Assembly: GCA_029783825.1 (NCBI GenBank) | Contig: JAREIK010002662.1 | Location: forward strand, 377,501 to 441,500 | DNA: 64,000 bases | Source of the DNA: Sapria himalayana | Lineage: Eukaryota > Streptophyta > Magnoliopsida > Malpighiales > Rafflesiaceae | Direction: 5' to 3' | Shown: piece by piece, positions 50,617-62,345 of the stretch | Position numbering within the stretch: position 1 is the stretch's first letter | Layout of the letters: every line of letters begins with the position of its first letter | Notes under the pieces: generated by a model | What the model was told of the DNA's origin: nothing | Databases searched by the model: none | Seen by the model: only the letters and a program-made list of their open reading frames with translations | Position numbers and translations under genes: made by a program

Positions 50617-53600
50617 TTATACCTTCGTGATCTGTTTATTTGTTCTAATATAAGGAAAACCCATTTTATCTAAACATGCTATTCCCTTTAGTTTGTTTGG
50701 CATGAGTTTCTCATTATATTCTATATCTCCTCTGGTGGTGCCTATTTTAGATAGACTGTCCGCTAGATTATTAGCTTCTCTATATATATGTATTATTGAG
50801 GCCTTTAGTTCGTCCATAAGACCAAGAATTACTTCTAGATCCTCTTCATTCTTCCATAATATTTTCTTATTGATTACTATATCAACTAGTAATTTCGAGT
50901 CTACCTGAACTTCAATGTTTTTAAAGTTAAGCTGCTTACATATCTCTAACTCTGATTTTAATGCTCTAATTTCAGATTCTAAAGCCGAGGAGGCTCTACT
51001 AGATCTGGTGAAAGCTCTCTGTATTGTCCCTGTATGATCTCTTATTACCCCGCCTCCTCCTGCTATTCCAGTGTCCCTGCTAAAACTCCCATCCGTATTA
51101 AGTGAGAGTTTACCAACCGGTGGAGCATTCCACCGTATACATTTAGCCCATTGCTGTTTTAAAACTTTATATGTGAGATCACATTCTTTCTCAAGCTTCT
51201 TTTCTTGTTTCATTTTCTGAATAACTATCGGTTTTATTAGTGATATATTACATATCTCCTTACTAATATCTTTTATAATTTCTGTTAAATTCATCCTTAT
51301 ATTTACGAATTTACTTTTGTTTCGAGATTTCCATATACACCAAATAATTAGATGCGGCAGTTTTTGATTAAGCCATTTCCTGGTGGGGCTTTTCGTATTC
51401 TCCTTTTCCCATTTTTTAACTTTATCTATTAATCCATCATCTATTTTACATATTCTTTTTTCCCCTTCCATTTCTTTCCATATTTCTGCTGCGATGGGAC
51501 CATTAGAAAGCAAATGATCAATGGTTTCAACCGCTTGTGAACAGCATTCGCATCTTGATGCCATGATTATTCCTTTCTTTTGTATATTTCTATCTACCGG
51601 TATAGCATTCATTAAAGCCTTCCATGTGAATGAGCGCATTTTTTGCGGTATGTTTTCTTGCCATATCCATTTAAATAGAGTTTGAGCCGGTTTTTTCTTT
51701 CTGACCAAGTCTTTTGCCGACTTGAGGGAAAAGTTTCCTTGTGGTGTTAACGTCCATTTGCAGCTGCTCCTCTTTTGTATAGAGTGTGAGTCTACTATCT
51801 CTTTTTGTTTTACCATTGACTTCCAACTGTTCGAGACATTCTTAGTGGTCTTATTCTTATTATCTAAATATCTTGCCCGCATATATTTAGCCCAAAGATT
51901 ATCGCTTTCTTTAAGTCTCCACCAGCTTTTATAGTCCCAGGCAGCTACCGAGTCCTGGAGGCTCATTAGACCTAATCCTGCTTCCTCTTTCGGATAACAG
52001 ATACTTTTCCAGTCCTTCCAATGTGGTTTATTTCTGCCTTGTTTTTTATCCCATAAGAAGTTGGTCATTTCCGATTCGAGTTTTTTAATAAATTTCTTAG
52101 GGGGGTGTATCACTGATAAAATGTGCGTTAGCGTGCTTTGTAATACATGTGACAGCAGCGTTATCCTCCCCCCAAATCCTAGTAGCTCTTATTTCCATCC
52201 TGTTATTTTCTTTCTTAGTTTGTCTTGAAGGTAACTTAGATATTCTTCCTTCAACCTCCCCTCATATATCAGACAACCTAAATACATTAATGCCCCTTTA
52301 ATTTCTACAAATCATGTAATACTTTTTATTTTATCTACTAACTTTAATTTTGCATTTTTAGCAAGCATGAACTGACATTTACTTTTATTAACCATTTGGT
52401 CTGTCTCTTTTTCAAAAATTTGGAGAAGATCCATAAGATTCATTAAAGACTTTATGCTAGCATTTGTAAATATTATAAGGTCATCTGCATAAGCTAATTA
52501 ACAGCCTATTCTGGGTGTATTCCTTGGTTGTCTGAATGACAATATTTTACCTTCGGATATTCTCTTATTCAAGTTACGTATTAACAATTCTAAATAGATA
52601 TCAAAAAGAAGAGGGGATAACGGATCCCCTTGCCTTAAACTTTTATTTGGTTTAAATTCCTCACTTAACTTACCATTTACCAGGACTCTTACCCAAGTAC
52701 TTGAAATGCATCTATATATTAGATCTATGGTCAGCTCAAAAAAGCCGAACCTTCTTAACACAAAGCAAAGGGTATCCCATTCTTCTCTATCGAAGGCTTT
52801 CGATAGATCTAATTTGACCACTAAGTTTTTTCCTCTAGACTTACTTCCTATTTCTTTCATCATTTCTGATGCAAGCTTTATATTTTCTATCATTAATCTA
52901 TTTTTAACGAAGCCCATTTGTTCCTGAGATATTATTGAAGGTAAAATTAAGCTTAGCCTATTTTGTAATATTTTTGCCAGTATTTTATAAATAGCATTGC
53001 ATAAACTTATTGGTCTATAATCCTCACATTTCTGTGGTGATTCTTTTTTTGGGATTAATACTATAAAAGATTTTGCCCATGCTTTTGGGATTTCTGCACC
53101 TACAAAAAAACTTGCAATTGCAGGGACTAACTCAGTTTTAATCGTATCCCAGTTTACCTGAAAAAAATAATTGTTCCAACCATCAGGTCCTGCTGCACTA
53201 TCTTTATCCAGACTAAAAACAGCCTCTTTAACTTCTAGTTCTTCTGGGATCAATTCCATTAATTGATTTTGAGCTTCCGTAATGGTCGCCCTAATCTCTT
53301 GCATTAGAGAATTATCTGTCCTACATGACTGACTATATAGTTGATTTTCAAAAAAATTTTTAAAGAGAGCTCCTATTTCCTTTTCATTTTCTACCCATTT
53401 TCCTTCTTTGTTTATTAGACCTTTAATTTTATTTTTTTGAAATTTTATTTTAGACATACTATAAAAAAATTTGGTATTACGATCCCCATCTTTTAACCAT
53501 TTTATTTTTGCTCGTTGTTTCCAGTAAATTTCTTCCATGTGTAGTTTCAATCTCAGTTCTCCTTAAGCCTTACTTAATTCTATCTGAGTTTCATTATTAT

Positions 53601-54524
53601 TAGTGGAGTCAAAATCTTGCTCCAGCTTGGCTACTTTTTCTTCTAGTTTTTTTAGCTCCTGATTTAATTCCCCAAAAACCTCTTTATTCCATGTTTTTAA
53701 ACAAGCTTTTAGCCTCAGAAGTTTAATTGATAGAACTTGCATCGGTTTACCCTCTGCTGGCTCTTTCCAAGACTCTCTAACAAGTCCTGCAAAGCTCGCA
53801 TGCTTTACCCACATATTTTGAAATTTAAAATTAGATGTATTACCCTGGTTTTTTTGAATCGTGATAAGCAGTGGGCTATGGTCAGAGCAAGTTCTATTTA
53901 GGTGTCTAAGCCCCGTAATCCCTTGTGAGGTGACCCACTTTGTGTTACACATAATCCTATCCAGTCGAGCCCAGATGACTCCTCTTTTTTTCCAATTATT
54001 ACACCAGGTATATCTCGAACCATTGAAATCTATTTCCATTAGATTGGTAATGGCTATTGTGTCATTAAATTGCTTCATGGCTACCTTATCCGGTGGTTTG
54101 CCACCCTTCTTTTCTTGAGGGCTTCTAATTATATTAAAGTTGCCTCCTATTATCCAAGGTGAATTTCTACTTGCTATATCTTTCATTTCTTCGCATAATG
54201 TCAACCTAGATTGTTTATCATTTTTTGCATAAACTGCTGAGATTATTTGATCTATGCTCTTATCTAATTTGAAATGTACTATTTGTTCAGTATCTTTTAA
54301 TATTTCAATTTACTGTGCCATAAAATCCAAAGTTTACTATTTAGGTTAGCATAAACCTTATTAAATCCTAAAATTACTCTATATTTATTTAGTTGATCTT
54401 GCAGGACCATTGGTTTTGCAATAATCATTAATGGGATTTTATGTTCTTTAATTAAAAGTCTTAATCTATTTATCGTGGGGCTATTGGTTATTCCCCTAAC
54501 ATTCCAATATAGATATCTATCCAT
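50617..54524 (-). pseudogene. LINE 2 ORF2: endonuclease, reverse transcriptase, RNase H
   Basis: It begins MDRYLYWNVRG at 54524. The catalytic Glu of the endonuclease (IAEP in LINE 1) is Lys here: IAKP, codon at 54416-54414. A small deletion near 54300 shifts the frame. The endonuclease continues at 54204-53563 (GGNFNII, ARLDR, SDHSPLL), followed by reverse transcriptase at 53550-52498 (LDLSKAFDREEWD, GDPLSPLLF). A TAA at 52500-52498 falls three codons before the YADD (about 52491-52480). Further stops lie near 53561, 52311 and 52188. The last open part, 52113-50617, holds zf-RVT (ASRCECCSQAVETIDHLL) and RNase H (NTDGSF, ESEIRAL, QVDS, NNLADSL). Confidence 0.92.
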
Positions 54525-55872
54525 TAAAAACTAATTTAGCTTGGGCTCGAGTTGTACACTTAGATTCATAAGACATGTTAGCATATTTTTTCGTATTTCT
54601 TGCTATTTTTGGAGTGTGAGGAATTTCATACCTAATCTCCTTATATTTTACATGTTTTCCGAGTACCATAGCCATTTGCTTTAGGGCCTCCATGGATTGG
54701 GTTCTTGAAAGATTCCCCCAATCTTCATTATAAATATGTATATCGTCCTTTGCTTTCAACTCAAGCTCATCTTGAGATACATCACCCTTGTGGCTTGAAG
54801 GGCAACTAAAAATTACCGATTCATCTTCAGGAAAATCCAGAAGATCCTCATATATCCATGCATAATCATCAAGTTTTTCTTTCAATACAATTCTTGTTTT
54901 AGATCTTTTTTTATATTTTCTCTTATGTTTTACCTCCTCCCATCCTTTTATTAAACTAACATCATTTTCTATCCCCGAGTTAGTCTCTCTCAGGGGTCCT
55001 TCTTCTTGGGTAATATTTGGATAATCTTGTGGGATGCTTGAGTCCAAATCTCCCTTCGGCTGGTTTTGTTTGAGAAGTGAAGCCTCCTCTTTCCTTACCC
55101 AATGCATCACCTTCCTACCTCCTCCTTCGTGCTGCTGCTCATTTTTATGCTCTTCTTTCCCCACCTTGCACGAGAAATTTTCATGCCCGAGCCTCTTACA
55201 TTTTGAACAGTATGGAGGAAGGCTTTCGGGAATGACAGTTTGCCAAAACCCCTCGGCCTGTTCCCCTTCACCACTACCTATCCATATTTTGTCAGGCGGT
55301 TTAGTTAAGAGGTTTAGCTCTACACATACACGTGCTTTGTTCGGCCTTGACATGGTTCTTGTGGTTTCATCTCGTAACATGGGCTTACCCAAACACGATG
55401 AAATTGCATAAAGAGATGTTTCAGAGAAAAGATGGAGTGGCAGAAAAGGCAATGTAAACCATACCGGGGCTATAGGCGCCTCTTCAAGAGGAGTAAAATC
55501 ATTTTTCCACTTCAGTATACGCATGGGGAAGCCGTCAACTTGCCATAATCCACGCTACCAGAGGCGATATTGATCTTCCAGTAGAGAGCATTGCAGCACG
55601 ACATGTTTGGCACCGAAATCAGCAAATTTCACCTTCCCCTTGAGCTTTAAATTGTCGATGAATTTCTGAACTCCAATCGCACGAGGCCTGCCGTGAGAGA
55701 ACTTACCAACGAGCATATATTCGAAAGGTTCTAAGAGCCTTTGAGATTCTTCGGCAGAGAAGATGATGGCCGGGAGACTATTTTTGTTCCCTTGAATTCG
55801 TAAAATCGGCGCGGTTCCCTTCACCATCGAGGCAAAAGACTTATTATTTAATAATAAGTCAGATTTTTCCAT
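54517..55872 (-). pseudogene. LINE 2 ORF1: DUF4283 and CCHC zinc-knuckle protein
   Basis: The start is the ATG at 55872 (MEKSDLLLNNKSF), aligned with the LINE 1 start. The DUF4283-like region includes MLVGKFSHGRPRA and RILKWKNDFTPLEEAPIAPV. The knuckle CSKCKRLGHENFSC (C-X2-C-X4-H-X4-C) follows, then a charged C-terminal region with KEKLDDYAWIYEDLLDFPED, a stretch also conserved in LINE 1. One in-frame TAG at 55557-55555 breaks it. Otherwise the frame is open for about 450 codons. Its TAG overlaps the ORF2 ATG by eight bases. Confidence 0.9.
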
Positions 55873-56498
55873 TCTCACCTTGAGTTGGGCTTGGTTTGAG
55901 CAGCAATAGTGTTTTCTTCTTTCTTTGTTGCACAATCTAACAGTTACACAACACTATACCCCTATTGTATCAAACAACAATTCACGAAGTAATTTGCACA
56001 CTAAATTCCTCAACTATTCGCACAACAGTTTATTCCAGGTAATCGCTAGAGAGAAAAAGCGAGAGGATTTTCGCGAGAATAACAGATTATTCCAGAGAAT
56101 CGCATAACAGTTTATTCATACAATTGTTATTGTTCATGTTCCCATAACAGTTTTCTCATAACAGTTACACTTAATAACACTTTGCGAATATAACAAGATG
56201 GTTCTCCCAACTGTATCAAAAAATCATTCGACAAACAGTTTATTCAAGGTATTCGTTATTGTTTTCCAGGCAGTTCACAAAGCAATTAACGCGAAGTTCT
56301 CCCAACTAACAGTTTATTCAAGATGTTCACAAAATAATCGCGAGAGAACTTGTATCAAAAGCAATTCATGAAGCAATTTGCACAATAATTCATTCAACAA
56401 ATTCACATAACAGTTTGTTTAAGATAAATCGCGTGAGAGAAAATCTAGAGAAATCCGCAGGAGAGTTTTCGCGATAGGGTTTTCGCGATATGTGTCTC
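55873..56498 (-). promoter_or_regulatory. LINE 2 5' untranslated region with internal repeats
   Basis: About 625 bp upstream of ORF1. On the plus strand, AACAGTTTATTC or close variants recur at least six times between 56028 and 56420. They are interspersed with TCGCGAGAGA, TTTTCGCGA and CAATTTGCACA motifs. LINE promoters are internal to the 5' leader, so this is where transcription would start. The motif function is unknown. LINE 1 lacks most of this region. Confidence 0.65.
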
Positions 56499-56514
56499 GA
56501 CTGTTTCATAACTA

Positions 56515-57560
56515 GTCATGAATATAGTAGGTGTGACCATGACTGCTGTGTTTATTTCAAAAGGCACAAGGATGAGTCATATATCTACTTGCTATTGTAT
56601 GTAGATGATATGCTTATTGCTGCCAGAAATAAATCTGATATTCAGGAACTGAAAGATCTCCTCAGTTCTGAATTTGATATGAAAGATCTTGGAGGAGCAA
56701 AGCAAATTTTAGGTATGGAAATATTCAGAGATAGAATTAAAAGAAAATTGTTTCTTTCACAGAAACAATATATTCATAAACTTCTATCTAGATTTGGAAT
56801 GGTTTCTTGTAAGCCTCTGTCCACACCATTTGCTTCTAACCTCCATCAGACATTAGAATGTTGTCCTCAATCTGAATTCGACAAGGAACAAATGTCTAAG
56901 GTTCCTTATTCTAGTGCTGTCGGGAGCCTCATGTATCTTATGGTGTGCACCCAACCTGATATTGCTCATGCAGTAAGTGCAGTGAGTAGGTTTATGATAA
57001 ACCCTGGTCAAGAGCACTGGAAAGCTGTTAAGAGGATACTTAGGTACCTCAAGGGGAGTTCTGATGTTGGTCTGATATTTGGTATTGAATCTGAACTCTT
57101 GCTGGCAGGATGTTCTGATTCTGACTATGCAGGAGATGTTGACTGTAGATGGTCTATGACTGGTTATGTCTTCACTGTATGTGGTTCTGTAGTTAGCTGG
57201 AAAGCCACACTGCAATCTTCTGTTACTTTATCTTCTACTGAAGCAGAGTATATGGCTCTGACTGAAGCTGCGAAGGAAGGGATATGGCTGAAAGGTTTTC
57301 TCAAGGACCTTAGTCTTTATGAAGAGGTTGCAACAGTCTTCTGTGACAACCTCAATGCTATTTTTTTAGCAAAAGACCAAGTGCATCATGAGAGGACAAA
57401 ACACATTGATGTGCGATATCATTTCCTTCGATCTGAGAAGAGGGTACAAGTAAAGAAGATTGCAACTTCTAATAATCCAGCTGACATATTTTCCAAACCT
57501 GTTACTCTGAATAAGTTAAGACACTATCTTGACTTACTGAACATATCAAATCAGATGTAG
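56515..57560 (+). pseudogene. Copia pol part 2b: RT catalytic region and RNase H
   Basis: This is the continuation of the reverse transcriptase after LINE 2. YVDD is at 56598-56609, followed by FDMKDLGGAKQILGMEIFRD, SAVGSLMYLM and HWKAVKRILRYLKGS. RNase H residues are visible in SDSDYAGD, STEAEYMAL, FCDNLNAI and HERTKHIDVRYHF. The frame is open to the TAG at 57558-57560 with no internal stop, so this is the best-preserved part of the element. The ATG at 56490 used by a naive reading belongs to the LINE flank and is not a real start. Confidence 0.93.
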
Positions 57561-57628
57561 TCTATTTTGACTAACTATTTATAGAGAGTGTCTCTCTATC
57601 TGTATGCAAAACAAATTAAGGTTGAGAT

Positions 57629-58140
57629 TGTTGTATATGTAATTTGTTTTTTACTTAATAATATGTTTTAATATTTTCATGTAAGTGCAGGAAAGGAAAT
57701 ATTAAAAGCCCGGGGATGCAGCAGTAGCATAATGACGGAGGCCCATTCCATGATCCGACCCGCTTCGGTTAAATGAACCGGATGTTTATTTTTTCATATA
57801 AAATGATTTGTATTTATTTTTCGGGTGGCTGTTTTTTTTTGACCTAGTTGAACTGTTCATCATCCCTCTCTTCTCTCTACACGATTTCGTGACTGCGGCA
57901 TGCTGCATACTGTAAGACGTTCTGTTTGGTTTTAATCTATAACGCATAAGCATTTTCTGGTGGAGGTAGCTAGTCGTACTGAGCGAGTAGCGAACCACGT
58001 TATTTCCTGTGTTGATTTCTCATTTTTGATTCTGTCATGGATGCTTGCTTGGATTGGGATATATATTGCTTGTTTGTTGTGTTTATGTTGTTTTCTGTTT
58101 CTTAATCTCACTACCCGTGTGGAAGCGCAATTACCCAACA
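57629..58140 (+). repeat. Copia 3' LTR (512 bp)
   Basis: It starts TGTTGTATATGTAATTT and ends GCGCAATTACCCAACA, then TAATA. It lacks about 46 bp present in the 5' LTR, at a point flanked by short GGAGG/GGCCC homology. The purine-rich AATTAAGGTTGAGA just upstream (57613-57627) is the likely polypurine tract. Confidence 0.93.
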
Positions 58141-58145
58141 TAATA

Positions 58146-59184
58146 TATTAAGATGATTGATCACTTGAGAAATTTTTGTATTACATAGTTTCTTCAAACA
58201 CAGTCTCTTCAAAGTTATCAAATAAAATTGTTGAGATATTTATCTTTTATTATATATCTTGTTAAAGAGAGAGACTTGTATACTTGGGTGTGAATGTGAT
58301 CTCCATATTTATCTTATCATATCCTAATATATGGACGCATTTAAAATATGAAGGTTAGATCATAAAACAAATTGTACCAGTATCTTATCTTGATAGTCTT
58401 ACCTGAAAAGATTGAAGAGATCGTGCATGATAAATCTTAAATTCGAGGCTTACTGTTCTTAGAGTTTGGACAGATTTTTGTCATCGCATAAAGATGTGAT
58501 ATCTTATTAGATAGAAAAATATATCTATTTAAACATTTGAATAAGTCATGAAATTGAAGACCAAATGAAATAACATATTCAACCATTATTTGAATTCCAA
58601 AAAAAATTGAAAATTGGATTTGAAAATATATCAATTATAATTGGTAGTTACTTATAAACAAGGATTAAAATATCAATTTCTACTAATATATCGGTACTTG
58701 GATTTTATGGATATATCAAATATATCGAAAATATATTGATGTGTATTTATATATGGGCACCAATCAAGGATATATATATTGGTCTTAATGAATATATCGA
58801 TACTTAGAATTTATGGATATATCAGAGATATATCGGTGGATATATCGGAAATTTTTATCATTACTTATAAATTACTATAAACTCTTAGAAAATCTCTCAT
58901 TTATAGAGATTGTCTAATAAATGTGTAAAATAAATGTTTTAAATCATTATGTCTAAGTATATTCCATGCTAATTCATAAGATTTTTCAATCTAAAATGAG
59001 ATTATTAATCCTACTTTGTTTTAACATCATCAAATCATATCCCCCTTTAATTTTATTCAATCAAAAACAACCTAAAAAGCAACTAAGCATGAGGAAGCAT
59101 TAGAAGAGCTTATACAAGCTGCCATTTTTCTAATCATGTTTTGTCTGTTGTGATAGATTCTATTAATGTATTAGAATGTATCTA
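58146..59184. other. Interval between EDR2-like exons, right of the copia element
   Basis: AT-rich and without a recognisable exon, probably intron. At about 58680-58860 an ATATATCGG-containing block occurs twice, once as AATATATCGGTACTTGGA and once as AATATATCGATACTTAGA, about 105 bp apart. Each is followed by TTTATGGATATATCA. Confidence 0.55.
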
Positions 59185-59254
59185 AGTTAAATGACATGGG
59201 ACTCGTTGAGATTATAATTTAGAGATTTAGGAAACTATATCTCCATCCGTCATC
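59185..59254 (+). pseudogene. EDR2-like gene remnant, part 2 (exon cut by hAT)
   Basis: The last bases before the hAT element read KLYLHPSS, and the first after it (62394 onward) read SRSITIPMLESVA. Together these correspond to the end of the START-domain region of EDR2-like proteins. The reading runs through the CCGTCATC duplication at 59247-59254. Upstream, about 59185-59235, the match is poor, with a TAG and apparent indels. The exon's left limit is a guess. This places the hAT insertion inside coding sequence rather than in an intron. Confidence 0.65.
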
Positions 59255-59540
59255 TAGAGGTGTCAATCGGGCCGGCCCGGCTCGGCCCGGCATAGGGCAC
59301 GACACGTTAAAAAACTGTGCCCGGGCCCGTGCCATGCCCGGGTTAGGCACGAGCAATGCCGTGGCGTGCCGTGCCAAGGGCCGTTCCGTGCCTGACCCGG
59401 CACGGCTCGGCCCGTGGCACGGCACGCCAGCACAGGTTCTTCCCGTGCCAGTTTCATGCGGCCACGCGTGGGCGTGACCCGGCCCCTCCCGAAAAAAAGA
59501 CCTCGGGTCGGGTCTGATTGGACCCGACCCGCGGTCCCAA
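59255..59540. repeat. hAT left terminal and GC-rich subterminal region
   Basis: After the terminal repeat comes a run of CGTGCC, GGCACG, CCCGGG and GGCCCG motifs in both orientations, unlike the AT-rich surroundings. hAT transposases bind short subterminal repeats, and these are the candidates. Open frames across this block on both strands are compositional. Confidence 0.8.
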
Positions 59541-60025
59541 CTCCCGACCATATCCCAACGGGAAAAAAAATTATTCAAATAGTATTAATTTCAGCCGTTG
59601 GATTCGCCTCCAATGGCTAGGGGGCAGAATCCAACGGTCCTCAAGATTCTGCCCCCAAAATAATTATTAAAAATTCAATAAAATATAAAAAAATATCTTT
59701 TTTTATAAAAAATTAATATCTTTAATCTATAAATTCTATCCCCCTCCCTATAACATTTATGTTTTTCAAAAACATATATCCTCTCAAAACTTTCTCTTTC
59801 TCTCACATAAACTGTGCATCTCTCTCTCGGGCCTCGGGATTTTGCTTTCGGCTTGGATTTTCGTGAAACTCGACTTGAGTTTTGAACATTAGAGCTTGCT
59901 ACGGTGCACCGTGTACGTGACCGACATCACTACTTTTACCAGGTAATTTATTTTACGCTTTTTTTTACTTTCTCTCTCTATTGTTTCTCTCTCTAGAAAA
60001 AAATTAGGAAAAAAAATCATAAAAA
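59541..60025. other. hAT leader between the subterminal region and the transposase
   Basis: It includes a duplicated CCGTTGGATTC/GAATCCAACGG inverted pair at about 59594-59638, CT-rich stretches (TTTCTCTTTCTCTCACA near 59785), and a probable promoter and 5' leader for the transposase. No coding sequence is seen. Confidence 0.5.
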
Positions 60026-62141
60026 ATGACAAATACACCTGACACGTATTTAAATTTGGAAAATGAAAATATTACACAGAGGTCTGAGGCTGCTGAAACT
60101 TTGGTTTCTCCAGTCGTCTCAACCCAAAGTTCTAAAAAACAAAAAACTATGAGGACTTCTGTAGTTTGGACTCATTTTAAAATCATAACGCAAAAAAATG
60201 TTAGGGGTGAGGAACAAGAAATGTCACAGTGCAAATATTGTATGGGACTATTAACATGCAAAAGTTCATTTGGGACTGGGCACCTTAAGAGACATGCCGA
60301 ATATGTACCAAAAAAAATGGACCCTTAGATCTTAGGCAAACCCAACTTGGCATTATATTTTTTGAGACTGGATCGAGTTCAGTCTCAAAGTTTACTCCAT
60401 TCATATACTCCAGCGAGTTGGGTAGGGACGACATGGCCTGGCTCATCACATTGATGGGTCTTCCGATCAGATTTTCGGAAGATCCAAGGGTAGTGCGCAT
60501 CATGCAGACTTATTTCAGCCTTCTTATTGTAGGATTCCTAGGTCCACATCTAGGAATGACATACTAAAGATATATAAGTTAGAAAACCAAAAAATAATTA
60601 AGGAATATATGGCATATAGTGGAGTGGTGTCCGTGACGTCCGATATATGGACAAGTCACGATGATTCTTCTTATGCATGTCTCACGAGTCACTATGTAGA
60701 TTCTAACTGGACAATCAATAAAAAAATTTTAGGATTCACTGATATTCTTCATCCTCATGATGGCCCGACCATTTTTGAGTGTATGATGAAAATCTTTAGG
60801 GAATATAAAATTCAAAATAAAATTTATAGTGTCACATTCGATAATGCTTCTAATAATGGAGTAGCGATCAATATATTTGTTAGGAATATTAGAGATGCAC
60901 CATTAGGAGAGATCTTTCATGTCAGATGCATGTGTCACATGATTAACCTGATTGTTCAAGCGGGTATGAAGGTGTGTTCCCCCGCATTGGATAATATACG
61001 CAATGCACTAAAATATATTTGCACTCCTTGCAGACAATAAGAGTTTGGTAGTCTCTGTTTGTCTGCGAATCTTAAGAAGAAAAAATTCTAATCGGATGTG
61101 AGACATTGTTGGAATTACACGTACCTGATGTTGGAATCATGTGTTGGATACAAACACGTGATATCCGACTATGTCAATAGTAAGAGTGACGAACTTATTA
61201 TTGACGACACTGACTGGGCTTCAGGAATTTCATTTATGAAATTCTTGAAGATATTTTATGACACGACGAACATGTGTTCGTCGGTTTTTACGCCCACCAC
61301 TTGCATTGCACTCCGGTGCATATGCAATATTAGTAGCATGTTTAGGAAGTATCGAGCTGACCCAACGCTTAGCCATATGGTTGCAGAGATGGAGACCAAG
61401 TACTTGAAGTACTGGTCGACCGTTCCATCTCTTTATTGCCTCGTTGCATGCATGGACCCTAGGGTTAAGGTGGAAGGGGTAGAAAACACCTTGACTTTCA
61501 TTTCCTCATGCATGAACCTGGAAGAGCCATTTGAAGGGTTCATTCACGAGAAGTAGACTGACCTATTCGCATACTACGATACTAGGTATGGTGGTGGTGG
61601 TAGTGAGACTGTGATTATGGACATTGATACCTTGTTCGGAGATGACGATTTTTCCATTCAGCTAGCAAGGGGGAAACGTAGGGGTGGACCATCACATAGG
61701 AGCGAGCTGTCTCGGTACTTAGATACCGATTACTGCTCAATCCTATCACATTCTGATACTAAGAATCTTGATTTATTACAGTGGTGGAAATCATATGAGT
61801 CCACCTTTCCCGTGCTATCTAGGATGGCACGGGATCTACTGACTCCTCCGGTGTCGAGCGTAGCATCGGAGTCTGCTTTTTCTGTTGCAGTGAACGTGAT
61901 TTCAGATAGGAGATCGAGATTACATCCAGATATGGTTGAGGCTTTGGCATGTTTGAAGAATTGGGAGGAATCGAGGTTTAGCATCCATGATCGTGCTGGA
62001 GCTGGGACTGGGACATGCACTGCAGTCGCATCCACATCCACTTCGATGGTAGAGGAGTTGATTGCCGATGATGATGATCCATATGATACTGATCTTGATG
62101 TTGCGGCTAATGATTCTCATGATATGCCGATTTACGATTGA
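60026..62141 (+). pseudogene. hAT transposase (BED finger, RNase H-like core, dimerisation domain), decayed
   Basis: The start MTNTPDTYLNLENE at 60026 leads into a BED zinc finger (VVWTHFKII, CKYC, HLKRHAE). An A run at 60310-60317 appears one base short and throws the frame. A second shift lies near 60525. The catalytic core reads on from 60609: SDIWTSHDDSSYACLTSHYV with the first Asp, TFDNASNN with the second, and CMCHMINLIVQ. Stops in this frame at 61038-61040, near 61089 and at 61554-61556 interrupt it. The hAT C-terminal dimerisation region at 61611-62141 is clear (LLQWWKSYESTFPVLSRMAR, TPPVSSVASESAFS, DRRSRLHPDMVEALACLKNW), ending DMPIYD. Transposases of this family cut out and reinsert the element. 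Five lesions make this copy inactive. Confidence 0.92.
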
Positions 62142-62345
62142 TGATGATCTACTATTTTTTGTTTTCGATGTTTTTTTTATTGATTGTATTTGTATGCTTT
62201 GTTTGTATGTTGTGTTGAAACTTGAAAGTGATACTTGTTTTGTTCGGACCTTCGATTTCAAATGGATGATTGGTAATTTTTTATTTGTGTTGTTTAATTT
62301 TTTACTAACATAATGTATTGTTTAATTTGTTCGTGCCCTAAAAAA

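Larger units (their letters stand above)
49530..56498 (-). mobile_element. LINE 2, non-LTR retrotransposon nested in copia RT
   Basis: A 6.97-kb minus-strand element of the same family as LINE 1. GACTGTTTCATAACTA is present on both sides (49514-49529 and 56499-56514), a clean 16-bp target duplication, with an eight-base T run at 49530-49537 as the tail. It has a 5' leader (56498-55873), ORF1, ORF2 and a 3' region ending in the same GGCGGAGGAATACC-type block as LINE 1. Several stops, a frameshift and a substituted endonuclease residue make it inactive. LINE 1 and LINE 2 proteins differ at many positions, so they are separate subfamilies or old copies rather than recent sisters. Confidence 0.95.
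45934..58140 (+). mobile_element. Ty1-copia LTR retrotransposon, Tnt1/Tork-like, split by LINE 2
   Basis: Two LTRs (45934-46488 and 57629-58140) begin TG and end CA. They are flanked by TAATA on both sides (45929-45933 and 58141-58145). Without the nested LINE 2 and its duplicated 16 bases the element is about 5.2 kb, normal for copia. Order of coding parts is gag, protease, integrase, reverse transcriptase, RNase H, which defines copia rather than gypsy. The RT/RNase H sequence, for example LLLYVDDMLIAARNK, most resembles the Tnt1-type lineage, by memory of the family. Stops, frameshifts, a substituted integrase residue and the LINE insertion make it inactive. It sits between exons of the EDR2-like gene, in the same orientation. 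Confidence 0.95.

Noticed and set aside
59219..59620. Open frames rich in Gly, Arg and Pro on both strands at the hAT left end
   Set aside because: They are created by the GC-rich subterminal repeats.
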